Below are positions 17,494 to 26,064 of a DNA stretch of 64,000 nucleotides, in pieces. The DNA lies in NCBI GenBank assembly GCA_052298855.1, contig DAVZXP010000004.1, positions 124,001 through 188,000 of the forward strand. The letters run 5' to 3'. The stretch is from Fimenecus sp052298855 (GTDB lineage: Bacteria > Bacillota > Clostridia > Oscillospirales > Acutalibacteraceae). Numbering within the stretch: position 1 is the first letter of the stretch; each line of letters opens with the position of its first letter. The notes beneath the pieces were generated by a model. The model saw only the letters and a program-made list of their open reading frames with translations, did no database searches and was not told the DNA's origin. Made by a program: the position numbers and the translations under genes.

Positions 17494-18021
17494 TTATTCT
17501 GCTGCGGGTGCTTCCTCTGCGGGAGCTTCACCGCTCTTGTCAACAACTGCCTGAATAGCACGTGCAAAAGCTGCGATAGGTGCGTTGAACGCACTGCAAA
17601 CTGTAGCGAGCAATACTTCTCTTGACGGAAGCTTTGCAAGGCTTGAAATCTTTTCAAGAGAAATTACCTCATTGTCGAGGAAACCGCCCTTAATGTTGAA
17701 ATTCTCATTCTTGTCAGCGAATTTCTGAAGAATTCTTGCTGCTGCAACGTAATCGTCCTCAGATGTAGCAACGGCTGTTGTTCCTTCAAGAACGCCGTCA
17801 AGCTCTGCGAGATCAGTGCCGTCGATAGCAAGATGGATAAGTGTATTCTTGGTTACAGTGTACTTAACACCTGCTTCACGGAGCTCCTTACGGAGAGCTG
17901 TGTCGTCAGAAACGGAAATACCCTTGTAATCAACGATTACACCTGCGCAAGCATTGTCAAATCTTGTTTTAAGATCTGCAACCTGCTGCTTCTTGATTTC
18001 TAAAACTTTCTCACTTGGCAA
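17494..18021 (-). CDS. rplJ: 50S ribosomal protein L10
   Basis: 175 aa, TTG start at 18021 placed by the strong AGGAGGTGAAT. It is the stalk base protein that binds 23S rRNA and L7/L12 dimers. It begins PSEKVLEIKKQQVADL and contains the conserved YKGISVSDDTALRKELREAG; the C-terminal helix carries the L7/L12 binding sites. Preceded by an L10 leader and its own promoter, so it is subject to autogenous control. Confidence 0.97.
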   Translation of the reverse strand: MPSEKVLEIKKQQVADLKTRFDNACAGVIVDYKGISVSDDTALRKELREAGVKYTVTKNTLIHLAIDGTDLAELDGVLEGTTAVATSEDDYVAAARILQKFADKNENFNIKGGFLDNEVISLEKISSLAKLPSREVLLATVCSAFNAPIAAFARAIQAVVDKSGEAPAEEAPAAE

Positions 18022-18065
18022 ACGAATTCACCTCCTATAAAAATGTTACGCTTGCTTTATGAGAT

Positions 18066-18184
18066 AAAAAAGCCTCTCTGCGAAAGACAGAGAGGCACAA
18101 AACTTTAATAATAAGTTCCATTTCCTCGGTAGGCAGATAAACTTTACGCATAAATGCACCTACTGTCTTCGGCAAGCGGATATT
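18066..18184 (-). promoter_or_regulatory. L10 leader (autoregulatory ribosomal protein leader with attenuator)
   Basis: The region between rplA and rplJ, read on the minus strand, contains CCGAAGACAGTAGGTGC and the later CCTACCGAGG, the conserved kink-turn segments of the L10-binding leader. A strong hairpin GCCTCTCTG/CAGAGAGGC (18072-18096) with a T run follows. In Firmicutes this leader binds L10(L12)4 and represses rplJL. Confidence 0.88.
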
Positions 18185-18213
18185 ATATTAACATACCCTG
18201 ACGGGTTTGTCAA
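18185..18213 (-). promoter_or_regulatory. Promoter of rplJL
   Basis: TTGACA (18208-18213), 17-nt spacer, TAATAT (18185-18190) on the minus strand, placing the start site at the L10 leader. Confidence 0.65.
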
Positions 18214-18222
18214 GCACTAAGA

Positions 18223-18915
18223 TTATGCAGAGTACTTGTTTGAGTTGATTTTAACACCGGGGCCCATTGTTGTAGCAACAACGCAGGACTTGATGTACTG
18301 ACCCTTGAGTGCAGCGGGCTTAGCCTTAACGATAGCTTCCATAAGAGTATTGAAGTTCTCGCAGAGCTTTTCAGCACCGAATGATACCTTGCCGATGGGG
18401 CAGTGAATGATGTTTGTCTTATCAAGACGGTACTCAATCTTACCTGCCTTTGCTTCGGTAACAGCCTTAGCAACGTCGGGTGTAACAGTACCTGCCTTGG
18501 GTGAAGGCATCAAGCCACGAGGACCGAGAACCTTACCGAGACGACCTACAAGACCCATCATATCGGGTGATGCGATACATACGTCAAAGTCAAGCATACC
18601 GCCCTGAATGTCTGCAAGAAGATCCTCAGCACCAACAATGTTAGCACCTGCAGCCTTTGCAGCGTCAGCAGCGTCGCCCTTAGCGAAAACAGCTACTCTG
18701 ACATCCTTACCTGTACCGTTGGGAAGAACAACAGCGCCTCTAACCTGCTGGTCAGCGTGTCTTGAGTCAACGCCGAGGCGAATGTGAGCTTCAACAGTTT
18801 CATCAAACTTAGCGGTAGCTGACTTGCAAGCCAACTCAAATGCTTCGTTTGTATCGTAGAGCTTTGTTTTTTCAATCAATTTTGCGCTCTCGTTATATTT
18901 TTTTCCGTGTTTCAT
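18223..18915 (-). CDS. rplA: 50S ribosomal protein L1
   Basis: 230 aa. L1 stalk protein that helps release deacylated tRNA and represses its own operon. Signature GKVSFGAEKLCENFNTLMEA; VRGAVVLPNGTGKDVRVAVF and LMPSPKAGTVTPDV are family-typical. It starts at 18915 after AGGAGGAAAG, 56 bp after rplK. Confidence 0.97.
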   Translation of the reverse strand: MKHGKKYNESAKLIEKTKLYDTNEAFELACKSATAKFDETVEAHIRLGVDSRHADQQVRGAVVLPNGTGKDVRVAVFAKGDAADAAKAAGANIVGAEDLLADIQGGMLDFDVCIASPDMMGLVGRLGKVLGPRGLMPSPKAGTVTPDVAKAVTEAKAGKIEYRLDKTNIIHCPIGKVSFGAEKLCENFNTLMEAIVKAKPAALKGQYIKSCVVATTMGPGVKINSNKYSA

Positions 18916-18971
18916 AATTTACTTTCCTCCTATTAAGTGGTTAATCGGATTTTTCCTCCCACGAAGGAGCA

Positions 18972-19397
18972 TCAGTCTTCGACAGTGATGCCCATTGAAC
19001 GAGCTGTACCTGCGATCATGCTCATTGCAGTTTCAACAGTTGCTGCGTTGAGGTCGGGCATTTTCTGCTCTGCGATCTTCTGAAGCTGTTCTTTCGTGAT
19101 TGTTGCGACCTTAGTCTTATTCGGTACGCCTGAACCGCTCTCAATGCCGCAAGCCTTTTTAAGAAGGACTGCTGCAGGAGGAGTCTTTGTTATGAATGTG
19201 AACGAATGGTCTGCATAAACAGTGATAACAACGGGGATTATAAGTCCTGCGTCGTTCTTTGTGCGCTCATTGAATTCCTTTGTGAACGCCATGATGTTAA
19301 CGCCGTGCTGACCGAGTGCCGGTCCAACGGGCGGTGCCGGTGTTGCCTTGCCGGCAGGGATTTGAAGCTTAATAAAGCCTATTACTTTCTGAGCCAT
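18972..19397 (-). CDS. rplK: 50S ribosomal protein L11
   Basis: 141 aa from the ATG at 19397 with TTGGAGGTG upstream; a reading from 19457 adds 20 non-homologous residues. L11 forms part of the GTPase-associated centre. KLQIPAGKATPAPPVGPALG and the C-terminal rRNA-binding part GIESGSGVPNKTKVATITKE are conserved. Confidence 0.97.
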   Translation of the reverse strand: MAQKVIGFIKLQIPAGKATPAPPVGPALGQHGVNIMAFTKEFNERTKNDAGLIIPVVITVYADHSFTFITKTPPAAVLLKKACGIESGSGVPNKTKVATITKEQLQKIAEQKMPDLNAATVETAMSMIAGTARSMGITVED

Positions 19398-19473
19398 TTT
19401 AGCACCTCCAAAAATCGTGGTAGTGGCGGAATAAGTGGCTTCGCCTATTCCTCCCACAGCGCATATGCGCTAT

Positions 19474-19492
19474 AAAAAGCGACTTGTCGCTT
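19474..19492 (-). terminator. Hairpin with T run between nusG and rplK
   Basis: AAGCGACAAGTCGCTTTTTAT on the minus strand directly after nusG: an attenuating terminator or processing site before the rplKA part of the operon. A GCGCATATGCGC palindrome follows. Confidence 0.55.
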
Positions 19493-19502
19493 AATACCAT
19501 GT

Positions 19503-20060
19503 TTACTGTTGTTTTTCAACCTGATCGAGTTCAAGTTCAACCGGCGTTTCTCTGCCGAGCATTGAAATTATAACTCTGACCATATTGTTTTCTGTGTTGA
19601 TTTCGTCAACTACGCCGATAATGCCGTCAAAAGCACCGTCGATAATGGTAACCATATCGCCCTTTGCGTAGTTTACCTCAACAACACGCTTTTCAACGCC
19701 GAGAGCGGCAATTTCACTGTCCGAAAGCGGAACAGGCTTACCCTCGGGGCCTACAAAGCCCGTAACACCTCTCGTGTTGCGAATGACATACCATGTGTCA
19801 TCTGTCATCTCAAGCTCGCCCGAGTCCTCATTTTCAAAGACAGCAAGCTTTACAATAACGTAACCGGGGAAAATTTTTCTTTCAATTTCTTTCTTGGATC
19901 CGTCGTCCTTAATCTCGGTAACGAGCTCAGTCGGCACTTGAACATCAAGTATATAGTCATGCATCTTACGATTTTCGACTACCGTTTCGATATTCGCCGC
20001 AACCTTATTCTCATAACCCGAATAAGTATGAACAACGTACCACTTGGAGATTTCTGCCAT
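19503..20060 (-). CDS. nusG: Transcription termination/antitermination factor NusG
   Basis: 185 aa. NGN domain KWYVVHTYSGYENKVAANIE at the N-terminus, then a KOW domain (YAKGDMVTIIDGAFDGIIG). NusG binds RNA polymerase and couples it to the ribosome or Rho. Starts 12 bp after secE, the invariant bacterial order. Confidence 0.97.
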   Translation of the reverse strand: MAEISKWYVVHTYSGYENKVAANIETVVENRKMHDYILDVQVPTELVTEIKDDGSKKEIERKIFPGYVIVKLAVFENEDSGELEMTDDTWYVIRNTRGVTGFVGPEGKPVPLSDSEIAALGVEKRVVEVNYAKGDMVTIIDGAFDGIIGVVDEINTENNMVRVIISMLGRETPVELELDQVEKQQ

Positions 20061-20072
20061 TAGACATCCCCC

Positions 20073-20441
20073 TTATAAACCAAAGAATCCGGAAATGATT
20101 GAACCTGCTACGGCTGCTGTTGTTTCTGTGTCAGCCGGCGCATTTTTCGAAGCATTTACGAGAAGCTTAATAAGTTCCGAAAGACCTGTGTCGATACCCC
20201 AGATTACCAATCCCAAAACAAATACGCAGAGCAAAACTATGCCTGTGCTTTTGAGAACGGTTTTTGAATCCGGCCATACGACCTTTTTGCACTCGCCTCT
20301 TAAATCCTTAAAGAACCTCTTGATATTCTTGCCCATTGAGGCAAAAACATTCTTCTTTTTCTTAGGAGCTTCGGGCTTGTTTTCTTTCTTGGACTTTTTT
20401 GCGGGAGCAGCGGCAGAATCCTTTTTAATTTCGTCAGCCAT
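20073..20441 (-). CDS. secE: Preprotein translocase subunit SecE
   Basis: 122 aa. A long charged Lys/Pro-rich N-terminal extension (about 1-45) precedes the conserved amphipathic helix FKDLRGECKKVVWPDSKTV and one membrane helix (ILLCVFVLGLVIWG). SecE stabilises SecY. The extension and the extra C-terminal tail make it longer than the ~60-residue minimal Gram-positive SecE. Confidence 0.93.
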   Translation of the reverse strand: MADEIKKDSAAAPAKKSKKENKPEAPKKKKNVFASMGKNIKRFFKDLRGECKKVVWPDSKTVLKSTGIVLLCVFVLGLVIWGIDTGLSELIKLLVNASKNAPADTETTAAVAGSIISGFFGL

Positions 20442-20456
20442 TGTTTTAACCTCCGC

Positions 20457-20606
20457 TTACTTTGTTTCTCTGTGGAGAGTATGTTTCTTGCAGAATCTGC
20501 AGTACTTGTTCATCTCCAACCTGTCCGGTGTGTTCTTCTTGTTTTTCATTGTGTTGTAGTTGCGCTGTTTGCACTCTGTGCAAGCCAATGTAACCTTTAC
20601 TCTCAT
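20457..20606 (-). CDS. rpmG: 50S ribosomal protein L33
   Basis: 49 aa, too short for an automatic open-reading-frame cutoff. It begins MRVKVTLACTECKQRNYNT and ends KYCRFCKKHTLHRETK, so both zinc-type CxxC pairs are present (C+ form). GGAGGTGCC precedes the ATG at 20606. First gene of the rpmG-secE-nusG cluster. Confidence 0.95.
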   Translation of the reverse strand: MRVKVTLACTECKQRNYNTMKNKKNTPDRLEMNKYCRFCKKHTLHRETK

Positions 20607-20663
20607 TTTCGGCACCTCCATTATTAGCGTTACACGCTTGTTTAGCCTACCTCAAAAAAAGTG

Positions 20664-20694
20664 GGCACAAAAAAAGAACCCTCTTTCAGAGGTA
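20664..20694 (-). terminator. Leader terminator/attenuator upstream of rpmG
   Basis: On the minus strand ACCTCTGAAAGAGGGT followed by TTCTTTTTTT, 60 bp upstream of rpmG. Either the end of an upstream transcript or an attenuator of the rpmG-secE-nusG operon. Confidence 0.45.
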
Positions 20695-20802
20695 CAAGTA
20701 CTATACCATAAACCGTTGCAGAAGTCAAGAAGAATTTTCCCAAATGCAATTATTTATGTAAACTGTTTTATAGAGCTTTCACGTACATTATATATTATAA
20801 TG

Positions 20803-20842
20803 AAAAACGACTGTGAAATACAATGTTTTCGCAGTCGTTTTT
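20803..20842 (-). terminator. Terminator of metA
   Basis: AAAACGACTG..CAGTCGTTTT stem with T runs on both sides, 12 bp after metA. Confidence 0.8.
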
Positions 20843-20853
20843 ATATTTTAAGA

Positions 20854-21768
20854 TTATAAAGAATTAAGGTCATACGGAGTTCTTTGGTAGACAAAATAGT
20901 TAAGCCAATTTTGGAACAAAAGACTTCCAACTCCACGCCAAGTAATCGGCGGTGTTTTCCTCGGGTCGTTATCGGGGAAATAATTATAAGGCATTTTAAT
21001 ATTCATACCTTTTTTCAAATCCCTGAAATATTCCTTTGCAAGCGTATCGCTGTCATACTCGGAATGTCCCGTGCAGAAGAAGTTTCTGCAAGCCATATCG
21101 GAGATGAGATGCACGCCCGCTTCGTCGGAATAGGACAAAATCTGCAAATCCTTGACCTCGGCAATATCCTCCCTGCGAGTTTCGGTATGCCTTGAATGTG
21201 GTACATAATAAACGTCGGAGAAGCCACGAAGCAGCGGATGATACAGGTCAAGCGGTCTGTGCTTGAAAACACCGAAAAGCTTTTCATCAAGCATATGCTT
21301 CGGAACACCGTATTTATAGTACAATGCCGCCTGAGCACCCCAGCATATATTATAGGTAGAATACACATTGGTCTTTGCCCAATCGAAAATCTCGCAAAGC
21401 TCGTCCCAATAATCAACCTCTTCAAACGGCATCATTTCAACAGGCGCACCCGTAACAATCATACCGTCAAACTTGCGGTTTTTAACATCATCAAAAGTCT
21501 TGTAGAACTTGAGCATATGCTCTTGCGATACATTCTTTGCAACATGCGACTTAACCTGCAAAAGCTCGACGTCAACCTGAAGCGGAGAGTTACTCAAAAG
21601 TCGTAAAATCTGCGTTTCGGTCTCGATTTTAGTCGGCATAAGGTTAAGAATTATAATATGAAGCGGACGAATATCCTGCGTCATTGCTCTGTTTTCCGGC
21701 ATAACGAAAATGTTTTCAAGCTCAAGGCTATGCCTTGCCGGAAGCTGATTATCTATTTTAATGGGCAT
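20854..21768 (-). CDS. metA: MetA, homoserine O-acyltransferase (predicted acetyl-CoA specific)
   Basis: 304 aa. Acylates L-homoserine in methionine synthesis. The catalytic Cys lies in YNICWGAQAA at position 142, and the His/Glu region is around YVPHSRHTETR and TGHSEYD. Residue 111 in TGAPVEMMPFEE is Glu. In this family Glu111 is associated with acetyl-CoA and Gly111 with succinyl-CoA use, so the product is probably O-acetylhomoserine, although the fold is that of succinyltransferase MetA. Transcribed alone with its own terminator. Confidence 0.93.
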   Translation of the reverse strand: MPIKIDNQLPARHSLELENIFVMPENRAMTQDIRPLHIIILNLMPTKIETETQILRLLSNSPLQVDVELLQVKSHVAKNVSQEHMLKFYKTFDDVKNRKFDGMIVTGAPVEMMPFEEVDYWDELCEIFDWAKTNVYSTYNICWGAQAALYYKYGVPKHMLDEKLFGVFKHRPLDLYHPLLRGFSDVYYVPHSRHTETRREDIAEVKDLQILSYSDEAGVHLISDMACRNFFCTGHSEYDSDTLAKEYFRDLKKGMNIKMPYNYFPDNDPRKTPPITWRGVGSLLFQNWLNYFVYQRTPYDLNSL

Positions 21769-21819
21769 TTGTCCACCTTCTCTCTTAAAATTCGCAAAAA
21801 GTATTTTAACACAATATTC

Positions 21820-22914
21820 TTAATATATCAACCTTGAAATAACCGTGTTTGAAAGCAAAAATCCGTTTCGGGTAAGTCTGATACCCTCCGAATCTGAAAT
21901 TACAAGCCCGTTCTTTTGCAAAAATTCAGCCTCACGGCGCATTTTTTCGGGTATCGGATGAGAAAACCTGCTTTCCGTTTCCGCTTCGGTTATCCCCTGC
22001 TTCAGCCTCAGCTTCAACATTGCGTATTCCGAGAAATCGCCGCCCTCGCCGTCGGGAACACAAACAAATTTGTCCGTTCTTTTCTCACAGTAAAAGCGTT
22101 TTCCGTCAATAAAGGAATGAGCCGAAGAGCCGACACCTAAATATTCCTCGCAATTCCAATATTTCAAATTGTGTCGGCTTTCAAAGCCCTGCTTAGAGAA
22201 ATTTGAAATTTCATACTGATTATAGCCGTGCTTTTCAAGGTATTCGCACATATACAAATACATATCCGCAACGGTATCGTCATCGGGCAGCGAAAGCGTA
22301 TTTTGCATTTTATAAAACGGCGTGTTTTCCTCGATTTTAAGAATGTAACAGCTTATATGAGGAACATTTTGCGATATACAAAAATCAAGCGTTGATTTAA
22401 GGCTTTCTGCGGTGCTTTCGGGGATACCGAGCATAACGTCAAGCGAAATGTTTTCGATACCCGCTTTCCTTGCAAAATTGGCGGCGTTTTCAACCTCTTT
22501 TTTGCCCGATATTCTGCCGAGTCTTTTTCGCTCATTATCGTTTGCCGATTGAAGTCCGAGCGACACTCTGTTGACGCCGACAGCCGCTATATTTTTGAAA
22601 AATTCGTAAGAAACGGAGTGCGGATTACACTCGACCGTTATCTCTGCGCCGTCTGTTAAGGAAAAATTAGATTTTACACATTCAATGATTTCACAAAGAC
22701 GCTCAAACCCTATACACGACGGGGTTCCTCCGCCTATGTAAAGTGTATTTACTTTACAGTTGGCTTGCCCTGATTTCGTCTTTATTTCGTCACATAAAAG
22801 GCTCACATATTGCTCTTTTTCGTCATCCTTACATCGAAAAGAATAGAAATCACAATAGGGACATTTCGAATCGCAAAACGGAATGTGAATATATAAGCCT
22901 ATATCCTTTTTCAT
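21820..22914 (-). CDS. hemW: HemW-type radical SAM protein
   Basis: 364 aa. The cluster motif C-x3-C-x2-C is in YIHIPFCDSKCPYCDFYSF, followed by YIGGGTPS and ITVECNPHS. HemW proteins bind haem and were long mis-annotated as oxygen-independent coproporphyrinogen oxidases; the absence of the extra N-terminal HemN part favours HemW. The C-terminal region (CEEYLGVGSSAHSFIDG) is family-typical. Overlaps the prolyl-tRNA deacylase gene by 4 bp, downstream of lepA, a common lepA-hemW linkage. Confidence 0.9.
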   Translation of the reverse strand: MKKDIGLYIHIPFCDSKCPYCDFYSFRCKDDEKEQYVSLLCDEIKTKSGQANCKVNTLYIGGGTPSCIGFERLCEIIECVKSNFSLTDGAEITVECNPHSVSYEFFKNIAAVGVNRVSLGLQSANDNERKRLGRISGKKEVENAANFARKAGIENISLDVMLGIPESTAESLKSTLDFCISQNVPHISCYILKIEENTPFYKMQNTLSLPDDDTVADMYLYMCEYLEKHGYNQYEISNFSKQGFESRHNLKYWNCEEYLGVGSSAHSFIDGKRFYCEKRTDKFVCVPDGEGGDFSEYAMLKLRLKQGITEAETESRFSHPIPEKMRREAEFLQKNGLVISDSEGIRLTRNGFLLSNTVISRLIY

Positions 22915-23399
22915 ACCTTTATAAAGCGAATATCGTGTGCGGTGCTTTCGACATATTTAATCATATCGTCAAAGCTCATAAGCACGGTAGCCGTGTTATC
23001 GTTTGGATGGAAGCCGAGGCACGAAAGCGTTTTCAAATCCTCGTCAAGATAGACCTCAACCGCATCCACGGTATCGTTTATAATACCCAAAAGCGAAACC
23101 GATCCCTGTTTAACATCAAGATATTTTGCGAGTCTCTCGTCCGAGGCAAAGCTTAACCTCGTTGAGCCGATTTCCTCACGGATAAGCGGTAAATCAGCGT
23201 GCTTATCCCCTCTCAAGATAACAAGAATATGTCTTTTACCCTTGTAATCACGAAGAAATAGGTTTTTGCATATTTCATTGTTATCGTTGAGGTGCAATCC
23301 GTCAAGCTCTTCCATTGTAAAAGCGGCAGGGTGTTCCTTTAGCTCATACGAAATTGAAAGCTCGTCTAATCGCTGTAAAATGTTATCTCTGTTATTCAT
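22911..23399 (-). CDS. Prolyl-tRNA deacylase (ProX/YbaK family)
   Basis: 162 aa. Stand-alone editing domain that hydrolyses mischarged Ala-tRNA(Pro). FTMEELDGLHLNDNNEICKN, LFLRDYKGKRHILVIL and the lysine-type core followed by GSVSLLGIIND identify the ProX/PrdX group. Overlaps lepA by 8 bp and hemW by 4 bp, so all three are translationally coupled. Confidence 0.88.
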   Translation of the reverse strand: MNNRDNILQRLDELSISYELKEHPAAFTMEELDGLHLNDNNEICKNLFLRDYKGKRHILVILRGDKHADLPLIREEIGSTRLSFASDERLAKYLDVKQGSVSLLGIINDTVDAVEVYLDEDLKTLSCLGFHPNDNTATVLMSFDDMIKYVESTAHDIRFIKV

Positions 23400-25197
23400 C
23401 TAACTTCAACACCGACATAAATGCCTCCTGCGGTACCTCAACCGTACCGAACTGGCGCATTCGCTTCTTTCCTTCCTTCTGTTTTTCGAGAAGTTTCTTC
23501 TTTCTTGTAATATCGCCGCCGTAGCACTTCGCAAGCACGTCCTTACGCATTGCCTTAACGGTCTCACGGGCGATTACCTTTCCGCCGACCGCTATCTGAA
23601 TCGGGATTTCAAACATCTGTCTCGGAATATTCTCTTTAAGCTTTTCTGCGATTTTTCTTGCCCTTGTGTATGCCTTATCGGAATGAATAATAAACGAAAG
23701 AGCATCTATTACATCGCCGTTTAACAACACATCAAGCTTAACAAGCTGTGATTTTTCATAGCCTTTAAGTTCATAGTCAAACGAAGCGTAGCCTCTCGTT
23801 CTCGATTTAAGAACATCAAAAAAGTCATAGATTATTTCATTAAGCGGAAGAATGTATTTCAAATCAACTCTGTCCGCATCAAGATAGGTCATACCCTCGT
23901 AGGTGCCACGTCTGTCCTGACACAAGTCCATAATTGCACCGACATATTCGGGCGGAGCGTAAATGTGTGCCTCGACAACGGGTTCTTCCGAATAATCAAT
24001 CGTCGCAGGGTCGGGATAATTCGACGGGTTGTCAATTTCAACCACCGACTTATCGGTAAGATGAATTTTATATACAACGCTCGGGATTGTCGTTACAAGG
24101 TCAAGATTGTATTCCCTGTCAAGGCGTTCCTGTATAATTTCAAGGTGGAGAAGTCCGAGGAAGCCGCACCTGAAGCCAAAACCCAATGCTCCCGATGTTT
24201 CAGGCTCAAAGGAGAGCGCCGCATCGTTTAATTGAAGCTTTTCAAGTGCGTCACGGAGATTTTCATAGTCCGCACCGTCGGCAGGATAAACTCCGCAGAA
24301 CACCATCGGATTTACTTTTCTGTATCCGGGAAGCGGCTCTGTGGCAGGTCTTTCGGCTGTTGTAACGGTATCGCCGACACGGGCGTCGGAAACGGTTTTG
24401 ATTGAAGCCGTGATATATCCGACCTCGCCCGACGAAAGCTCTTTTGTGGGTTCGAGAGAGGTTGCTCTCATATAACCTGTTTCAACAACGGTAAATTCCG
24501 CACCCGTTGCCATCATACGCATAGTGTCGCCTGGCTTGATTTTACCGTCCATAACTCTTACATAAACGATTACGCCACGGTAGCTGTCGTAAATCGAGTC
24601 GAAAATCAATGCTCTCAACGGCTCGCTGTCTCTGTCCTCAGGGGGAGGTACAAGGTTGACGATTTCCTCCAAAACAGACTCGACATTTTCACCTGTTTTT
24701 GCGGAAACTCTCGGTGCATCAAGGCACGGAATACCGATTACATCCTCAACCTCATGAGCTACACGCTCGGGATCTGCGGCAGGCAAATCGATTTTATTTA
24801 TAATAGGTACAATTTCAAGATTGTGGTCAAGCGCAAGATATGTATTTGCAAGAGTCTGCGCCTCAACGCCCTGCGAAGCGTCAACGATAAGCACCGCACC
24901 CTCACAAGCCGCAAGAGAACGGGATACCTCATAGTTAAAGTCAACGTGACCGGGGGTGTCAATCAAATTAAGCTCGTAGGTCTTACCGTCCTTTGCGGTA
25001 TAGTCAAGCTTTACGGCGTGAGCCTTGATTGTAATACCTCTTTCACGCTCAAGGTCCATATTATCAAGCAGCTGATCCTCCATATCACGCTTTGCAACAG
25101 AGTCGGTAAGCTCCAAAAGTCTGTCCGCAAGGGTCGATTTGCCGTGGTCAATGTGAGCGATAATCGAGAAATTTCTGATGTTTTCCTTTTTTGCCAT
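23392..25197 (-). CDS. lepA: Elongation factor 4 (LepA)
   Basis: 601 aa, full length. Ribosome-associated GTPase that back-translocates stalled ribosomes. G1 AHIDHGKST, G3 DTPGHVDF and G4 NKIDLP are present, and the C-terminal unique domain contains RRGTYEGMTYLDADRVDLKY. It starts at 25197 with an AAGAGGTAG site; first gene of the lepA-proX-hemW unit. Confidence 0.96.
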   Translation of the reverse strand: MAKKENIRNFSIIAHIDHGKSTLADRLLELTDSVAKRDMEDQLLDNMDLERERGITIKAHAVKLDYTAKDGKTYELNLIDTPGHVDFNYEVSRSLAACEGAVLIVDASQGVEAQTLANTYLALDHNLEIVPIINKIDLPAADPERVAHEVEDVIGIPCLDAPRVSAKTGENVESVLEEIVNLVPPPEDRDSEPLRALIFDSIYDSYRGVIVYVRVMDGKIKPGDTMRMMATGAEFTVVETGYMRATSLEPTKELSSGEVGYITASIKTVSDARVGDTVTTAERPATEPLPGYRKVNPMVFCGVYPADGADYENLRDALEKLQLNDAALSFEPETSGALGFGFRCGFLGLLHLEIIQERLDREYNLDLVTTIPSVVYKIHLTDKSVVEIDNPSNYPDPATIDYSEEPVVEAHIYAPPEYVGAIMDLCQDRRGTYEGMTYLDADRVDLKYILPLNEIIYDFFDVLKSRTRGYASFDYELKGYEKSQLVKLDVLLNGDVIDALSFIIHSDKAYTRARKIAEKLKENIPRQMFEIPIQIAVGGKVIARETVKAMRKDVLAKCYGGDITRKKKLLEKQKEGKKRMRQFGTVEVPQEAFMSVLKLDE

Positions 25198-25217
25198 AAA
25201 CTACCTCTTATATAAAT

Positions 25218-26063
25218 TTACAGTTTTTCTTTATTAAAGCCGTTGCCGTAAATATCGTCGGCATCGGTAACTATCATAAATGAATTTTTGTCAACCTGAC
25301 CTATAAGCTTTGAAAAATATGCAACCTCTTCGGCTCTCACGGCACAGAAAATTATCTGCTTTTCATTCCCCGTGTATGCTCCCTGTGCCTTAACAGAAGT
25401 CACCCCTCTGCCGAGAGTAAAAAGTATTTCCTGCGCCATTTCTTTCCCGTGTTCGGTAACAATAAGCACGGTTTTTGAATGTGAAAAGCCCGAGCTTACA
25501 AGGTCAACCGCCTGAGTTGAAATGAAAACGGTAACAAGCGCATAGAGTATTGAATCTACGCTTTTATATGCGAAATACGACAGCAAAACTATCGTAAGGT
25601 CAACTATAAAAATAAGTCTGCCCATTGAAAGATGCGGATATTTAAGTCTTAACAGGGTTGCTATGACATCCGTTCCGCCCGTTGTCGCACCGTGGAGAAA
25701 AATAAGTCCCAACCCCGTGCCGAGCAGTACACCACCGAAAACAGCGCTTAAAAGTCTGTCACCCGAATAGCCTTTCATAAAGTTCGCAAACAAGTCAATA
25801 AAAAATGAACTTTCAAAGGTAGCAATAAATGTTTTTATAACAAATTTATATCCTAATTTAAGAAAAGCCGCAACAAACAGCGGTACATTCAAAAGGAATA
25901 CCGAAAGACCTATCGGAAAGCCGAAAAGATAATTTACAACCGTAGCAATTCCCGAAAAGCCGCCTACGGTTATCTCATTCGGAGCAGTAAAAAGGTTGAT
26001 TGCAGCCGCAAAAAGTATGCTGCCTAAAGTCCACCAAAGGAAATCCTTGAATGTGTTTTTAAT
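25218..26063 (-). CDS. YitT family membrane protein with non-canonical start
   Basis: 281 aa if translation begins at the ATT at 26063. Five N-terminal membrane helices and a C-terminal DUF2179 domain (GRGVTSVKAQGAYTG) define the YitT family. Homology clearly extends upstream of the first ATG/GTG/TTG (TTG at 25892): the residues before it read FLWWTLGSILFAAAINLF and TAPNEITVGGFSGIA, the conserved N-terminus. The frame is open to a stop near 26120 but has no ATG, GTG or TTG there. ATT 26063 lies behind AAGGA and gives KNTFKDFLWW, the usual length. CTG at 26090 is the alternative. It starts 1 bp after the mini-III stop. Confidence 0.8.
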   Translation of the reverse strand: MKNTFKDFLWWTLGSILFAAAINLFTAPNEITVGGFSGIATVVNYLFGFPIGLSVFLLNVPLFVAAFLKLGYKFVIKTFIATFESSFFIDLFANFMKGYSGDRLLSAVFGGVLLGTGLGLIFLHGATTGGTDVIATLLRLKYPHLSMGRLIFIVDLTIVLLSYFAYKSVDSILYALVTVFISTQAVDLVSSGFSHSKTVLIVTEHGKEMAQEILFTLGRGVTSVKAQGAYTGNEKQIIFCAVRAEEVAYFSKLIGQVDKNSFMIVTDADDIYGNGFNKEKL

Positions 26064-26064
26064 A

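Noticed and set aside
21769..21819. SAM or T-box riboswitch upstream of metA
   Set aside because: Only 51 bp separate metA from hemW, too short for either, and no matching motif is seen.
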